Assembly (NCBI GenBank): GCA_021414205.1
Contig: JAIOOW010000002.1
Span: 279,062 to 340,170, forward strand
Reading direction: 5' to 3'
DNA length: 61,109 nt
Source: Candidatus Anderseniibacteriota bacterium
GTDB lineage: Bacteria; Patescibacteriota; Andersenbacteria; UBA10190
The position numbers were made by a program, and so were the translations under genes. Below, piece by piece: positions 1-7,746 of the stretch. Numbering within the stretch: position 1 is the first letter of the stretch; every line of letters starts with the position of its first letter. The notes under the pieces were generated by a model, which saw only the letters and a program-made list of their open reading frames with translations, searched no databases and was not told the origin of the DNA.

Positions 1-2
1 TG

Positions 3-440
3 ATCCATGTCAAAGTTGACCAGCAAGGAAATTCGCGGATCCACTCTCAAAACCCTGGCGAGAAAAGAGAAAAAATCGCTCTCGCCCCGGCAGAAACGCA
101 GCGCCTTGCTTCGTCAGCAGAAACGCTTGCTCGCAGCATGTTCAAGCGAATCCAAGAAATTTGCGCCGAACATCGCGTCACCGTCACGTTTGTTCGATTC
201 TCATTCGCACGACGCCTCTCGGACAACAAGCTTGTTCCAATCGGCGGCGTGTGCGATCCCGACCTTGCGGGGTTTGAATACAAGACAAACAAGTGCGGAG
301 AAACTCCTCCGCAGACCGTCAGACTCGGTCGAGATGAAATGAAAAGAATTCAAGAAGCGAAAACAGTTCTGCTATGCGACAGAATTCGTGACAAATGGAG
401 AACATTTCAGACGGTACTCACGACAGATTTTTCAACCTAA
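3..440 (+). CDS. hypothetical protein, 5' end outside window
   Basis: This reading frame is open from the left edge to the TAA at 438-440, so the gene most likely begins upstream and only its last 145 or so codons are here. The first internal ATG is at 138, but it has no Shine-Dalgarno (SD) site and the coding-like sequence continues to its left, so 138 is probably not the start. The visible part is charged and soluble, with no membrane segment. I do not recognise the family. A strong hairpin terminator follows directly. Base use is richer in G and C than in the AT-leaning efflux operon next door and resembles the accessory genes at 7.7-14.9 kb. Confidence 0.6.
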   Translation: MHVKVDQQGNSRIHSQNPGEKREKIALAPAETQRLASSAETLARSMFKRIQEICAEHRVTVTFVRFSFARRLSDNKLVPIGGVCDPDLAGFEYKTNKCGETPPQTVRLGRDEMKRIQEAKTVLLCDRIRDKWRTFQTVLTTDFST

Positions 441-466
441 CTGTCAACGCACCTTCGTAAAAACTC

Positions 467-505
467 AACACCCGGTCGTTCAATTGAACTTCCGGGTGTT
501 TTTCT
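467..505 (+). terminator. intrinsic terminator
   Basis: A perfect 9-bp stem (AACACCCGG, 467-475, with CCGGGTGTT, 492-500) is followed by a T-rich run. It ends the rightward gene at the window edge, just before the stop of the leftward msrB. Confidence 0.9.
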
Positions 506-877
506 TTATTCCTCCTTCAAGCTCAAGCAAACGGAATTGATACAGTAGCGCTTTCCGCCTTTATCTGAAGGGCCATCATCAAACACATGCCCCAAATGCG
601 CTTTGCAATTTTTACATACTACTTCCGTACGCTTCATACCGTATTCGTCGTCTTCAACGAGTTCTATATGCTCCAAATTTTTCGGCTCCGTAAAGCTTGG
701 CCACCCTGTACCAGAATCAAATTTCGTATCCGACGAAAACAGCTCTTGCCCGCATACAGCGCACATATACGTACCTTTTGTGTGCTCGTCTACATACTTG
801 CCCGTAAACGGCGCTTCTGTCCCCTTTTCCCGGGCTACTTTATATAATTCTGGGTCTAGTTCGTTGTCTTGTTTCAT
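506..877 (-). CDS. msrB: peptide-methionine (R)-S-oxide reductase MsrB
   Basis: MsrB reduces the R epimer of methionine sulfoxide in proteins, using thioredoxin-type reductants. The 123-residue product is a full-length family member. It has the first zinc cysteine pair (CAVCG), the GTGWPSF motif, the second pair in CKNCKAHLGHVF, and the catalytic cysteine in RYCINS near the C-terminus. There is no signal peptide, so it is predicted cytoplasmic. I chose the ATG at 877 over an in-frame start at 895, because a TATACT -10 box lies exactly six bases upstream and the alternative start would fall inside the promoter. MsrA is separate, at 16.1 kb. Confidence 0.95.
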   Translation of the reverse strand: MKQDNELDPELYKVAREKGTEAPFTGKYVDEHTKGTYMCAVCGQELFSSDTKFDSGTGWPSFTEPKNLEHIELVEDDEYGMKRTEVVCKNCKAHLGHVFDDGPSDKGGKRYCINSVCLSLKEE

Positions 878-883
878 GCAATA

Positions 884-911
884 AGTATACGGCACTATCG
901 GGATCTCACAA
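884..911 (-). promoter_or_regulatory. msrB promoter, predicted leaderless start
   Basis: On the minus strand, TTGTGA (906-911), a 16-base spacer and TATACT (884-889) are followed by six bases and the msrB ATG. There is no SD site. The expected transcription start coincides with the ATG. Confidence 0.7.
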
Positions 912-938
912 CTTCATAATTCCCACATCTTTTTCGTA

Positions 939-950
939 TATACTACGAAC
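939..950 (+). promoter_or_regulatory. -10 box of the efflux operon, predicted leaderless start
   Basis: TATACT at 939-944 is followed by six bases and the ATG at 951, with no SD site. The -35 region is not clear. The arrangement mirrors the divergent msrB promoter. Confidence 0.6.
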
Positions 951-2435
951 ATGAATAAAACATGGTGGAAAAATTGGTACGTCATCGGAGGAATCGTTGT
1001 TGTTATTATCGGAATTATTTGGTGGACCCAATCCAATAAGAGCACTACAACAGTTACTCCGATTACAGCAACGGCAGAGCAAGGAACGTTAGTACAATCT
1101 ATTTCCGGGAGCGGAACATTGTCCGCAAAAATTCAGGCGGACATCTCTTCTGCAACATACGGACGCGTTACAAAAGTATTAGTAAAAAACGGAGATACGG
1201 TAAAAGCGGACCAATCTCTTGTCGAAGTGCAATCACTAGCAACTCCTGAGGCGCTTGCGAAAGGATTAGCATCATACTTATCTGCCCAAGATTCGTATAA
1301 TCAAGCAGTTACAAAATTAACCAGCTTAAATGGGACGCTCGCATCCGCTCAACAATCTCTCCAAGATGCGCAAAAAAATGAGAAGATAACGGCAAGCGCA
1401 CTTACAAGTGCGCAACTTGCATATAGTAAAAGTTCCGTAGATGCGAAATCGACAAACCTTTCTGCGCAGCAATCCGTATACAGTGCGGGCACGGCGCAAG
1501 ACAAGGCTAGCACCGATAACGAACAATCCGCAGCGGATCTACAAGCACAACAAGCACAATTAGGCCTGAAGTCTTCTGCGCTTTCTTCAAAAAAATCCGT
1601 AAACGATGCGCTCAATACACTCCAGCAAGCACAGCGCGATGCAGCATCCATTAAGCTCAAAACCCAATCAGCACAAGATGCATATACTGTTGCACAAGCG
1701 AATTTGAATAATCAAAACACCTCGATTAGTGCGGCGCGCGCAAATTTGAACGCAGCTAAAATTGCATATCAAATTCTCACCAGCCAGCCGATCACAGCTC
1801 CTGTTGGTGGAACGATTGTAAATATGAATCTTATTCCGGGGCAAATTATTGGAGTAGACAATTCGTCATCTTCAACATCATCTACTACCACACCCCCAAC
1901 CCTTTTCTCCGTTATAGACTATAATAGTATGCGTGCGACGATCGCTGTAAGCGAAGTAGATATTTCTTCGGTAAAACTTGGGCAAATTGCAACCACAACA
2001 TTCGACGCTCTACCAGACAAAACATTCACCGGGACAGTTTCTAATGTGAATGCAATCGGAACAACTACGCAAGGAGTAACTACGTACTCTATCGAAATCA
2101 CGCTCGACTCCATAACCCCAGACTTAAAACCAGGCATGACAGCAAATGCATCTATCGTTACGAACAAAAAAGAAAATGTCATACTAATACCAAGTACTGC
2201 GATACAAACAGTCAACGGTCAAAGTGTTGTGCAAGTTATGAAAAACAACACCGCACAATCAGTTAACGTTACGGTAGGCGATAGCAACGATAGCGAAACA
2301 GAAATCGTATCCGGCATTACATCGGGCGACATGGTCGTAACAAATCCTACAACAACTGCAACCACATCTTCCAGTAGCGGGGGCGGGTTTAATTTGTTTG
2401 GCGGAAATGCACGAGGGGCACGAATTGGCGGATAA
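951..2435 (+). CDS. MacA/HlyD-type efflux adaptor (membrane fusion protein)
   Basis: This is the extracytoplasmic adaptor of a MacAB-like ABC efflux system, 494 residues. It has an N-terminal membrane anchor (about residues 9-26), then a first half-lipoyl segment (around 64-95, containing GRVTKVLVKNGDTV), and a long alanine/glutamine-rich coiled coil (about 100-270). A second half-lipoyl segment (ITAPVGGTIV) and beta-barrel domains follow, and the tail is rich in glycine and serine. The stop overlaps the ATG of the ABC ATPase by one base, so the two are co-translated. In a cell expected to lack an outer membrane this resembles the YknXYZ arrangement of Gram-positives. The substrate cannot be told from sequence. 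Confidence 0.9.
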   Translation: MNKTWWKNWYVIGGIVVVIIGIIWWTQSNKSTTTVTPITATAEQGTLVQSISGSGTLSAKIQADISSATYGRVTKVLVKNGDTVKADQSLVEVQSLATPEALAKGLASYLSAQDSYNQAVTKLTSLNGTLASAQQSLQDAQKNEKITASALTSAQLAYSKSSVDAKSTNLSAQQSVYSAGTAQDKASTDNEQSAADLQAQQAQLGLKSSALSSKKSVNDALNTLQQAQRDAASIKLKTQSAQDAYTVAQANLNNQNTSISAARANLNAAKIAYQILTSQPITAPVGGTIVNMNLIPGQIIGVDNSSSSTSSTTTPPTLFSVIDYNSMRATIAVSEVDISSVKLGQIATTTFDALPDKTFTGTVSNVNAIGTTTQGVTTYSIEITLDSITPDLKPGMTANASIVTNKKENVILIPSTAIQTVNGQSVVQVMKNNTAQSVNVTVGDSNDSETEIVSGITSGDMVVTNPTTTATTSSSSGGGFNLFGGNARGARIGG

Positions 2436-3130
2436 TGATTACGCTTACCGACATTACGAAGAGCTACAAGATGGGGCCGAATACGTTTCAAGCGTTAAAG
2501 GGCATCACGCTCACTATAGAAGAAGGAGAATTTGTAGCTATTATGGGTCCGTCCGGATCAGGCAAGTCTACACTCATGCATATTATCGGCGCGCTAGATA
2601 TTCCAACAACCGGGAAATATGTTCTCGATGGGGAGCCTGTAGAAAAATTAACTGACGATGAATTAGCAGATATTAGAAATCGCAAAATCGGATTCGTATT
2701 TCAATCGTTCAATCTATTGCCACGCATGAGCATATTAAAAAATGTTGCACTCCCACTTGCATATGCAGATGATCCTGATCGAATAGAAAAAGCGAAAAAA
2801 GTACTTGAGCAGGTAGGCTTAGGTTCAAAGCTTCAAAACAAATCGAATGAGATTTCCGGAGGCCAGGTGCAACGAGTTGCAGTTGCGCGAGCCCTGGTTA
2901 CAAATCCGAGACTGCTGCTTGCAGACGAACCGACGGGAAATTTGGATACAAAAACAGGAGATGAAATTATGCATTTTTTTGCGGAGCTAAATAACAAAGG
3001 GAATACAATCATCATGGTTACCCATGAGCCAGAAATCGCAGCTCATGCCAAGCGTGTTATCACGCTTCGCGACGGATTAATTCATAGCGACGTTCGCCAA
3101 AAACCTCATCACGAACCCTATGGACAATAA
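2435..3130 (+). CDS. MacB/LolD-type ABC transporter ATP-binding protein
   Basis: This is the cytoplasmic ATPase of the efflux operon, 231 residues, typical for a stand-alone MacB/LolD-type ATPase. It has Walker [10 protein letters not shown] (38-46), a Q-loop in [14 protein letters not shown], a signature ISGGQVQR (isoleucine in place of the usual leucine), Walker [13 protein letters not shown] and the switch histidine in VTHE. The [10 protein letters not shown] and GNLD motifs are typical of the LolD/MacB branch. Its start overlaps the adaptor stop (TAATG) and its end overlaps the permease start by 11 bases. Confidence 0.95.
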   Translation: MITLTDITKSYKMGPNTFQALKGITLTIEEGEFVAIMGPSGSGKSTLMHIIGALDIPTTGKYVLDGEPVEKLTDDELADIRNRKIGFVFQSFNLLPRMSILKNVALPLAYADDPDRIEKAKKVLEQVGLGSKLQNKSNEISGGQVQRVAVARALVTNPRLLLADEPTGNLDTKTGDEIMHFFAELNNKGNTIIMVTHEPEIAAHAKRVITLRDGLIHSDVRQKPHHEPYGQ

Positions 3131-4343
3131 AGAGACCCTCATGACTGCATTCGAAGCTCTGCTCGGAAATAAACTCCGCACAGGGCTTGCAATTCTTGGT
3201 ATCGTCATCGGTATCGGCGCCGTTGTTGCGCTTATTACACTCGGCCAAGGGGCAACACAATCCGTACAAAATAGCATCAGCACACTGGGCGCCAATCTCC
3301 TCACCGTGTCACCGGGCGCTGCGTCACAGGGAGGGGGCATTCGAGGATCCGCAGGGTCAGGCACAAGCCTTACGCTTGCAGATGCGCAAGCGATCACGTC
3401 ATCACCGACCGTAACGACCGTAAAAGCAGTAAGCGCAGAAGCATCGCGTAATTATCAAGTCACATATAAAAAAGAAAACACTAACTCAAGCGTCACTGGG
3501 GCGTTTGCCACTTACCTTTCCGTACACGATGACACCCTCGCCCAAGGAACATTTTTTACCGAAAAAGACATGAATAGTCTTGCGAAAAAAGCTGTTCTGG
3601 GAGCAACTGTCGCAACAGACCTCTTTGGTACCGCAAACCCTATCGGACAAACAGTTCAAATTAATCATATTCCTTTTAAAGTTGTGGGCGTACTTACGTC
3701 AAAAGGTGGTACCGGATTTTTCAGCCAAGACGACATAATCCTCGCCCCTCTTTTAACAGTACAAAAATTACTACTAGGCTCTTCAAATATACAAAGTATT
3801 TCCGTGCAAGCTACGAGCTCGGATGTTATGACGACGGCGTCCGAACAAATCACCACGCTCCTGCTTAATCGCCACCACATTAAAGACCCTGCAAAAGCAG
3901 ATTTCAACATTCGATCACAAGCAGACATCTTAAGTACTGCAACATCTGCCACAAGCACACTTACCGGCTTATTAGCTGGCATCGCAGCTATATCCCTATT
4001 AGTTGGAGGTATTGGGATTATGAATATCATGTTGGTTACCATCACTGAAAGAACTCGTGAAATTGGAATCCGTAAAGCAATCGGCGCAAAGAAAAAAGAT
4101 ATCCTTACCCAGTTTTTATTTGAATCTATCGTACTTACTCTTACGGGCGGCATACTAGGAATTTTGTTTGGATTCGCACTTTCGTTTCTTGGAAGCAAAC
4201 TCTTGAGTATTCCATTCACCATTACATTCTTTGCCCCATTTATCGCATTTACCGTATCTTCCGCGATCGGCATCATCTTCGGATACTATCCTGCGCGTAA
4301 AGCTGCAACTATGCAGCCGATTCAAGCATTGCGCTATGAATAA
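3120..4343 (+). CDS. MacB-like ABC transporter permease (FtsX family)
   Basis: This is the membrane subunit of the efflux operon, 407 residues. One transmembrane segment near the N-terminus (about 20-45) is followed by a large extracytoplasmic MacB-type domain (to about 270) and three C-terminal membrane helices of the FtsX fold. The cytoplasmic coupling stretch [19 protein letters not shown] is the family hallmark. The ATG lies inside the end of the ATPase gene, without a clear SD, which suggests translational coupling. With its neighbours it would use ATP-driven conformational change to move a substrate on the outer side of the membrane. Confidence 0.93.
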   Translation: MDNKETLMTAFEALLGNKLRTGLAILGIVIGIGAVVALITLGQGATQSVQNSISTLGANLLTVSPGAASQGGGIRGSAGSGTSLTLADAQAITSSPTVTTVKAVSAEASRNYQVTYKKENTNSSVTGAFATYLSVHDDTLAQGTFFTEKDMNSLAKKAVLGATVATDLFGTANPIGQTVQINHIPFKVVGVLTSKGGTGFFSQDDIILAPLLTVQKLLLGSSNIQSISVQATSSDVMTTASEQITTLLLNRHHIKDPAKADFNIRSQADILSTATSATSTLTGLLAGIAAISLLVGGIGIMNIMLVTITERTREIGIRKAIGAKKKDILTQFLFESIVLTLTGGILGILFGFALSFLGSKLLSIPFTITFFAPFIAFTVSSAIGIIFGYYPARKAATMQPIQALRYE

Positions 4344-4357
4344 TACATTTCACCGAG

Positions 4358-4364
4358 AGGAGGT
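4358..4364 (+). promoter_or_regulatory. near-perfect Shine-Dalgarno site
   Basis: AGGAGGT lies nine bases upstream of the ATG at 4374. It shows that SD-led initiation works in this genome, in contrast to the SD-less first gene of the same operon. Confidence 0.85.
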
Positions 4365-4373
4365 GTACAAACT

Positions 4374-4811
4374 ATGAACACAAAAGCCACTATTATAATT
4401 GCCGTAGTTTTAGCACTTATCGTTGGATTCGGAGGTGGATATTATGTCCGCGGAGCCATGCGCCCACAAGGAGTATCGCGTAATGCAATATTTACTCCAG
4501 GCCAAGGCGGGGCAACAGGAACCCGATTTGGAGGGGCAAACGCTCAAGGGCGACCAGTAGAAGGAACTATTGATTCCATCACATCCGACCATATGACAGT
4601 GAAATCTCCAGATGGGTCTACCCACGCCGTACTCATCGACAATACTACGCAGTACAAGAAAACAACTGATGCAACCCAAGCAGATTTTACGCAAGGAACA
4701 TCTGTTATGGTGATCGGAAAACAAAATCCCGATGGCAGCATCACTGCAAGCAGCATTCAAACAGCTCCGCAGCGTCCCGCATCCCAATCCCCAGCACCAG
4801 CAGCACAGTAA
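4374..4811 (+). CDS. membrane-anchored DUF5666-like protein
   Basis: A 145-residue protein with one N-terminal transmembrane segment (about 5-27). A glycine-rich linker follows, then a beta-rich domain of about 65 residues containing VEGTIDSITSDHMTVKSPDG and VMVIGKQNPDGSITASSI, and a proline/alanine/glutamine-rich tail. The middle domain resembles DUF5666, an OB-like fold of unknown role. It lies 30 bases after the efflux permease with its own strong SD, and a terminator follows, so it is the last gene of that operon. It may be an accessory part of the efflux system, which is inference from position. Confidence 0.75.
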   Translation: MNTKATIIIAVVLALIVGFGGGYYVRGAMRPQGVSRNAIFTPGQGGATGTRFGGANAQGRPVEGTIDSITSDHMTVKSPDGSTHAVLIDNTTQYKKTTDATQADFTQGTSVMVIGKQNPDGSITASSIQTAPQRPASQSPAPAAQ

Positions 4812-4823
4812 ACAAACACACGC

Positions 4824-4855
4824 ATAATAAATCCTCCACACGGAGGATTTATTAT
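4824..4855. terminator. strong, possibly bidirectional terminator
   Basis: A 14-bp perfect stem (4824-4837 with 4842-4855) has an ACAC loop and AT-rich arms. It separates the rightward efflux operon from the leftward hypothetical cluster. Confidence 0.85.
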
Positions 4856-4899
4856 TTATTCATGAACGAAATGCCAGCACATTGCACCTTAGATGTAAT

Positions 4900-5391
4900 T
4901 TACCTATTATAGATAGTCCATTGCCAAATCCTCCAAATAATAGGAAAAATATGAAGATACTTTTTGTACATTTTCCCAGTACCATCAATGGCCCACAAAT
5001 AATAAACATTCTTCAACATATCGATATCCTGCCTAACAATAAAGTTAGTACTAGGATTTTCTTCTGTTAAAACAATATTCCGATCATTTGTAAAACTTGC
5101 AGCAAAAATAACATGCTTCCCATCTTTATTGCCCAAAACCCGATATCCACCTTTCTCAATTCTCAAAGATCTTCTGCCACGATTCGTTACTGTAACAGAA
5201 AGATACTTTTGATTCGGATCGTAAGATGGATGATTAATTACATTCATGTTTTCTTGATAGCTAATCGTAACCTTCGGACGATCTCGGAATATATTATATG
5301 CATTCGTTGCAAATGCTATAGAGGCAATAATGGCTCCATACCAAGCCACAGCGTCAGCGGTAATAGTTACTGAAAAGGGACTTCCTAGCAT
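4900..5391 (-). CDS. hypothetical membrane-anchored protein
   Basis: A 163-residue protein with one membrane segment near the N-terminus (about 12-32) and a beta-rich domain containing YLSVTVTNRGRRSLRIEKGGY, which reads like an immunoglobulin-like or galactose-binding-type sheet. I do not recognise the family. The ATG is five bases after the stop of the upstream gene at 5397, so it is the third gene of a leftward operon starting at 6305. The operon-mates are also membrane or secreted proteins, which suggests a cell-surface role, but nothing in the sequence gives the function. Confidence 0.7.
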   Translation of the reverse strand: MLGSPFSVTITADAVAWYGAIIASIAFATNAYNIFRDRPKVTISYQENMNVINHPSYDPNQKYLSVTVTNRGRRSLRIEKGGYRVLGNKDGKHVIFAASFTNDRNIVLTEENPSTNFIVRQDIDMLKNVYYLWAIDGTGKMYKKYLHIFPIIWRIWQWTIYNR

Positions 5392-5396
5392 ATCAA

Positions 5397-5873
5397 TTAT
5401 TTCACATCTTCATACAACTCATCTAATCCATAAAAATAGTCGCTATCGTCTATTCTAATTTTTCGAAGGTAATCTTGAATTTCCGGATTTTCGTGAGCAA
5501 GAATTATGCCATACGAGAATTCGCCATATAATAAATCTGGAGATATAAGATCACGATCGTATATTTCACTTAATCGATTATAAACTGCAAGGAATATATC
5601 GAAATCATCCTCAGTAAAACTTCCTCCATTTTTTTTCAGGAGCGGATTCTTTCTCTCAATCGCAACAGCAATTTGAAAGTTAGTACCCGTTCTAAGTTCT
5701 TGATCGATGTTTTGAATATACTTAAAGCCTATATCCGCTTGATTATTATGAAAGTCCTCAACTTGAAGATGAATAATAAAAAAGCTAATTATAACCGCGA
5801 TGGTTTGTAGTATAAGTAAAAAATCTCTTAAGATTCCTCTTTCCTTCCAAGCAACTTTTAGAAAGTTTCTCAC
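5397..5873 (-). CDS. hypothetical membrane protein
   Basis: A 158-residue protein with a basic N-terminus, one transmembrane segment (about 18-37, LILQTIAVIISFFIIHL) and an acidic soluble domain. The start is GTG at 5873, six bases after the stop of the DUF3761-like gene, with no clear SD. The soluble part (FTEDDFDIFLAVYNRLSEIYDRDLISPDLLYGEF) is helical and resembles phage-type or plasmid-type membrane-anchored proteins of unknown function. No catalytic motif is visible. It is the middle gene of a three-gene operon. Confidence 0.7.
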   Translation of the reverse strand: MRNFLKVAWKERGILRDFLLILQTIAVIISFFIIHLQVEDFHNNQADIGFKYIQNIDQELRTGTNFQIAVAIERKNPLLKKNGGSFTEDDFDIFLAVYNRLSEIYDRDLISPDLLYGEFSYGIILAHENPEIQDYLRKIRIDDSDYFYGLDELYEDVK

Positions 5874-5879
5874 AAGATT

Positions 5880-6305
5880 TTATAGCCACTCTGCCACACC
5901 CCCATGATGAGAGCAGGTCCCGTTTCGATGCGCACTAAAACTATAAGACCCATCGCGACATTGCGCGGAAGCACCAACGGGCACAGTTTCACTGTAAGCT
6001 GGCGAATGAACTTCGTTACCAGAACTATTTACATAATAATTACTGTTGCTTAATGGCGCATGAGTAGTTGGTTTCGGCGTTACTGGAACAGGAGTTACCG
6101 TCGCACGTACAATAGCAGTAGGCGAAGCAGTCGGACTAATACTTACTTCGGGACTAGCAATCTGATGCGCAAATGATTGAGTAGCCTGTATCGTTGGCAC
6201 GGCAACGGTTTGGACATTTTTAGTATTTGCGCTTTGATGCGACAAAATACCAATACCCAAAACTATGCCGGTAATCCCAAGTAAAATCTTACGAATACTC
6301 TTCAT
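5880..6305 (-). CDS. secreted or anchored protein with DUF3761-like C-terminal domain
   Basis: A 141-residue protein. It has an N-terminal signal or anchor segment (about 7-22) and a threonine/proline/valine-rich linker (45-85). The C-terminal domain carries GASAQCRDGSYSFSAHRNG and CSHHGGVAEW, the signature of DUF3761. That domain is a short cysteine/histidine motif, common at the ends of secreted bacterial proteins and of unknown function. It is the first gene of a leftward operon. A CATACT -10 box ends six bases before the ATG, so the transcript is predicted to be leaderless. Confidence 0.8.
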   Translation of the reverse strand: MKSIRKILLGITGIVLGIGILSHQSANTKNVQTVAVPTIQATQSFAHQIASPEVSISPTASPTAIVRATVTPVPVTPKPTTHAPLSNSNYYVNSSGNEVHSPAYSETVPVGASAQCRDGSYSFSAHRNGTCSHHGGVAEWL

Positions 6306-6340
6306 AAGAAAAGTATGGCACCAACGCTTTAATAGTACAA
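6306..6340 (-). promoter_or_regulatory. promoter of the DUF3761 operon, predicted leaderless
   Basis: On the minus strand, TTGTAC (6335-6340), a 17-base spacer and CATACT (6312-6317) are followed by six bases and the ATG ending at 6303. There is no SD site. Confidence 0.6.
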
Positions 6341-6514
6341 AACCAGAACGTCAAAATATTGTGGCAAAATCTCCATAAAAATTATAAACGATTCCTCATC
6401 ACCAACCTCGCTATTATAACGCAGTCCAAATAGAACAAGTCCTAATCTCGGGAATTTTGCAATTCCAAATGTCCTTTTACCATTTTCAGAAACTATTCGA
6501 CCAACTACCCCCAA
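6329..6514 (-). CDS. possible small hypothetical protein (TTG start)
   Basis: A 61-residue frame with coding-like composition (GRIVSENGKRTFGIAKFPRL). The only good start is TTG at 6514, with GAGGA a few bases upstream. It follows the 58-residue gene at 6547-6723 after about 30 bases and would be the last gene of the leftward 7614 operon. It could instead be the remains of a longer gene broken by a frameshift, since the two small frames are adjacent and similar in style. It overlaps the -35 of the next operon. Confidence 0.4.
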   Translation of the reverse strand: MGVVGRIVSENGKRTFGIAKFPRLGLVLFGLRYNSEVGDEESFIIFMEILPQYFDVLVLYY

Positions 6515-6546
6515 TATTCCTCACTAGTTACAAATACATAAAATTA

Positions 6547-6723
6547 TTAAGTATAAAATACTGCGGAAGTATAAGTGCTAGCCATAGAATATATAAAAAA
6601 TCTATCTTCTTTCTGATAAATTCCGGGCTTAGAAAGATGCTTCAAGGATTCTTCGACGACAATTTCATTATTCTTTTGAAACACAGAATCGATAAAAATC
6701 TCTGGAATTGCATCTATGGCCAT
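6547..6723 (-). CDS. small hypothetical protein, 58 residues
   Basis: The ATG at 6723 overlaps the TAG stop of the upstream gene at 6714 (TTATGGCCATAG), and the frame runs to TAA at 6547-6549. The product begins MAIDAIPEIFIDSVFQKNNE and is acidic in its first half, with no membrane segment. The overlap with the upstream stop is typical of translational coupling and supports a real gene. I do not recognise a family. It sits in an operon with two other unrecognised genes. Confidence 0.6.
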   Translation of the reverse strand: MAIDAIPEIFIDSVFQKNNEIVVEESLKHLSKPGIYQKEDRFFIYSMASTYTSAVFYT

Positions 6724-6989
6724 AAGATTTCTATATCAAAACCTCTCTTATTTAATCGCGCCACATGCTCCTTAATTGCATCTATTATATCCTTTTCCTG
6801 CCTTTGAATTACAACCGTGAACCCATTCTTAGTATCGAGAATATTAACAAGTGCACCGACTGCATCGCATGCGACTAATTCTGGTTCATACGGAATAGGA
6901 CAAACAACATCAAGCCGATACCTCCCTTTATCGATAATGGTGACTGAAGAATCATACAAACCTATTTTTATTGGAATAGTTGCTTCCAT
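6714..6989 (-). CDS. hypothetical protein, 91 residues
   Basis: A soluble protein beginning MEATIPIKIGLYDSSVTII, with alternating beta strands in the first half and a helix followed by KRGFDIEILWP at the end. The layout is like a small alpha/beta fold, without a recognised catalytic motif. The ATG at 6989 is one base after the TAA of the secreted protein gene (6991), so the two are co-translated. An in-frame upstream start at 7007 would overlap that gene more and lacks support. The function is unknown. Confidence 0.65.
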   Translation of the reverse strand: MEATIPIKIGLYDSSVTIIDKGRYRLDVVCPIPYEPELVACDAVGALVNILDTKNGFTVVIQRQEKDIIDAIKEHVARLNKRGFDIEILWP

Positions 6990-6990
6990 C

Positions 6991-7614
6991 TTATTTCTTC
7001 GTACCATATTGCTTTACCATCGCACCAGCAACACGCGCTCGCGTTAAAAGAGTAGTATCTTTTTCTATTTTATTCTGCCAGAATTTGCGAATATCGTTCG
7101 TTATTGACTTTCCTGTTATGCAACGATATACGTCATCAATATGCATCTTGAGACTCACTTTTGACTCTACCGGGCTCGGTAACTGACATAGATGAATATC
7201 TTTACCGTTATAGATATGAAGAAGGCCCCCAGAAACCATAACTACCCCTTTACCGCGACCATCCGTTTTTACCGTCGGCCATAAATTGATCTTTTTAATC
7301 GGTTTCGGCTTCACGGTCGGGATTGGCGTAGGGGTAGCAAACAAACTTGCATAATCAAAGAGATAACTCGATGAGCTACTCGGACTAAGCTTTGTGCCTT
7401 CCTTTCCTGTATAGGGATTAACATTCCCATAGGTAGAGTAGTTATTAGAGAAAATACCATCAGGATTGCTACGATAATGTGGCGCTACATAAGTACCATT
7501 ACTTCGAAAATACCCCCTTACATGCACAGCCGCATTAGTTGGTAATGCTTGAGCAAATAAAAGAATCCCACTGAACAACAAGCTTATTAAGATCTTTTTA
7601 AAATTTATATACAT
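6991..7614 (-). CDS. secreted hypothetical protein with VHVRGYFRSNGTYVAPHYRS motif
   Basis: A 207-residue protein. A signal peptide is predicted (hydrophobic 7-22, then LPTNAA), so it is exported. Right after the signal comes the short motif HVRGYFRSNGTYVAPHYRSN, followed by GNVNPYTGKEG. This pair recurs in many secreted bacterial and phage proteins of unknown function. A serine-rich and PT/PK-rich linker (about 75-108) leads to a C-terminal domain containing DVYRCITGKSITNDIRKFW. It is the first gene of an operon of three to four small genes. Two cysteines remain, but no catalytic triad is evident. Confidence 0.75.
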   Translation of the reverse strand: MYINFKKILISLLFSGILLFAQALPTNAAVHVRGYFRSNGTYVAPHYRSNPDGIFSNNYSTYGNVNPYTGKEGTKLSPSSSSSYLFDYASLFATPTPIPTVKPKPIKKINLWPTVKTDGRGKGVVMVSGGLLHIYNGKDIHLCQLPSPVESKVSLKMHIDDVYRCITGKSITNDIRKFWQNKIEKDTTLLTRARVAGAMVKQYGTKK

Positions 7615-7654
7615 ATAATCAATCTAGCACACGGACAAGGAAGCGCCAGAATCG

Positions 7655-7683
7655 TTGACAACCCCACCCCACAGGCCTACGCT
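7655..7683 (+). promoter_or_regulatory. sigma70-type promoter
   Basis: TTGACA (7655-7660), a 17-base spacer and TACGCT (7678-7683) lie about 57 bases before the SD (AAGGAG, 7735-7740) of the gene at 7747. Confidence 0.75.
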
Positions 7684-7746
7684 TGCAGTGCGAGCTAGTA
7701 CAGACTATCTGAAACACGTTCCTGTCCTTTTCCAAAGGAGAACATA

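Noticed and set aside
951-4811. Lipoprotein-export (LolCDE) operon
   Set aside because: The ATPase is LolD-like, but the adaptor with lipoyl and coiled-coil parts makes a MacAB/YknXYZ-type efflux system the better reading.
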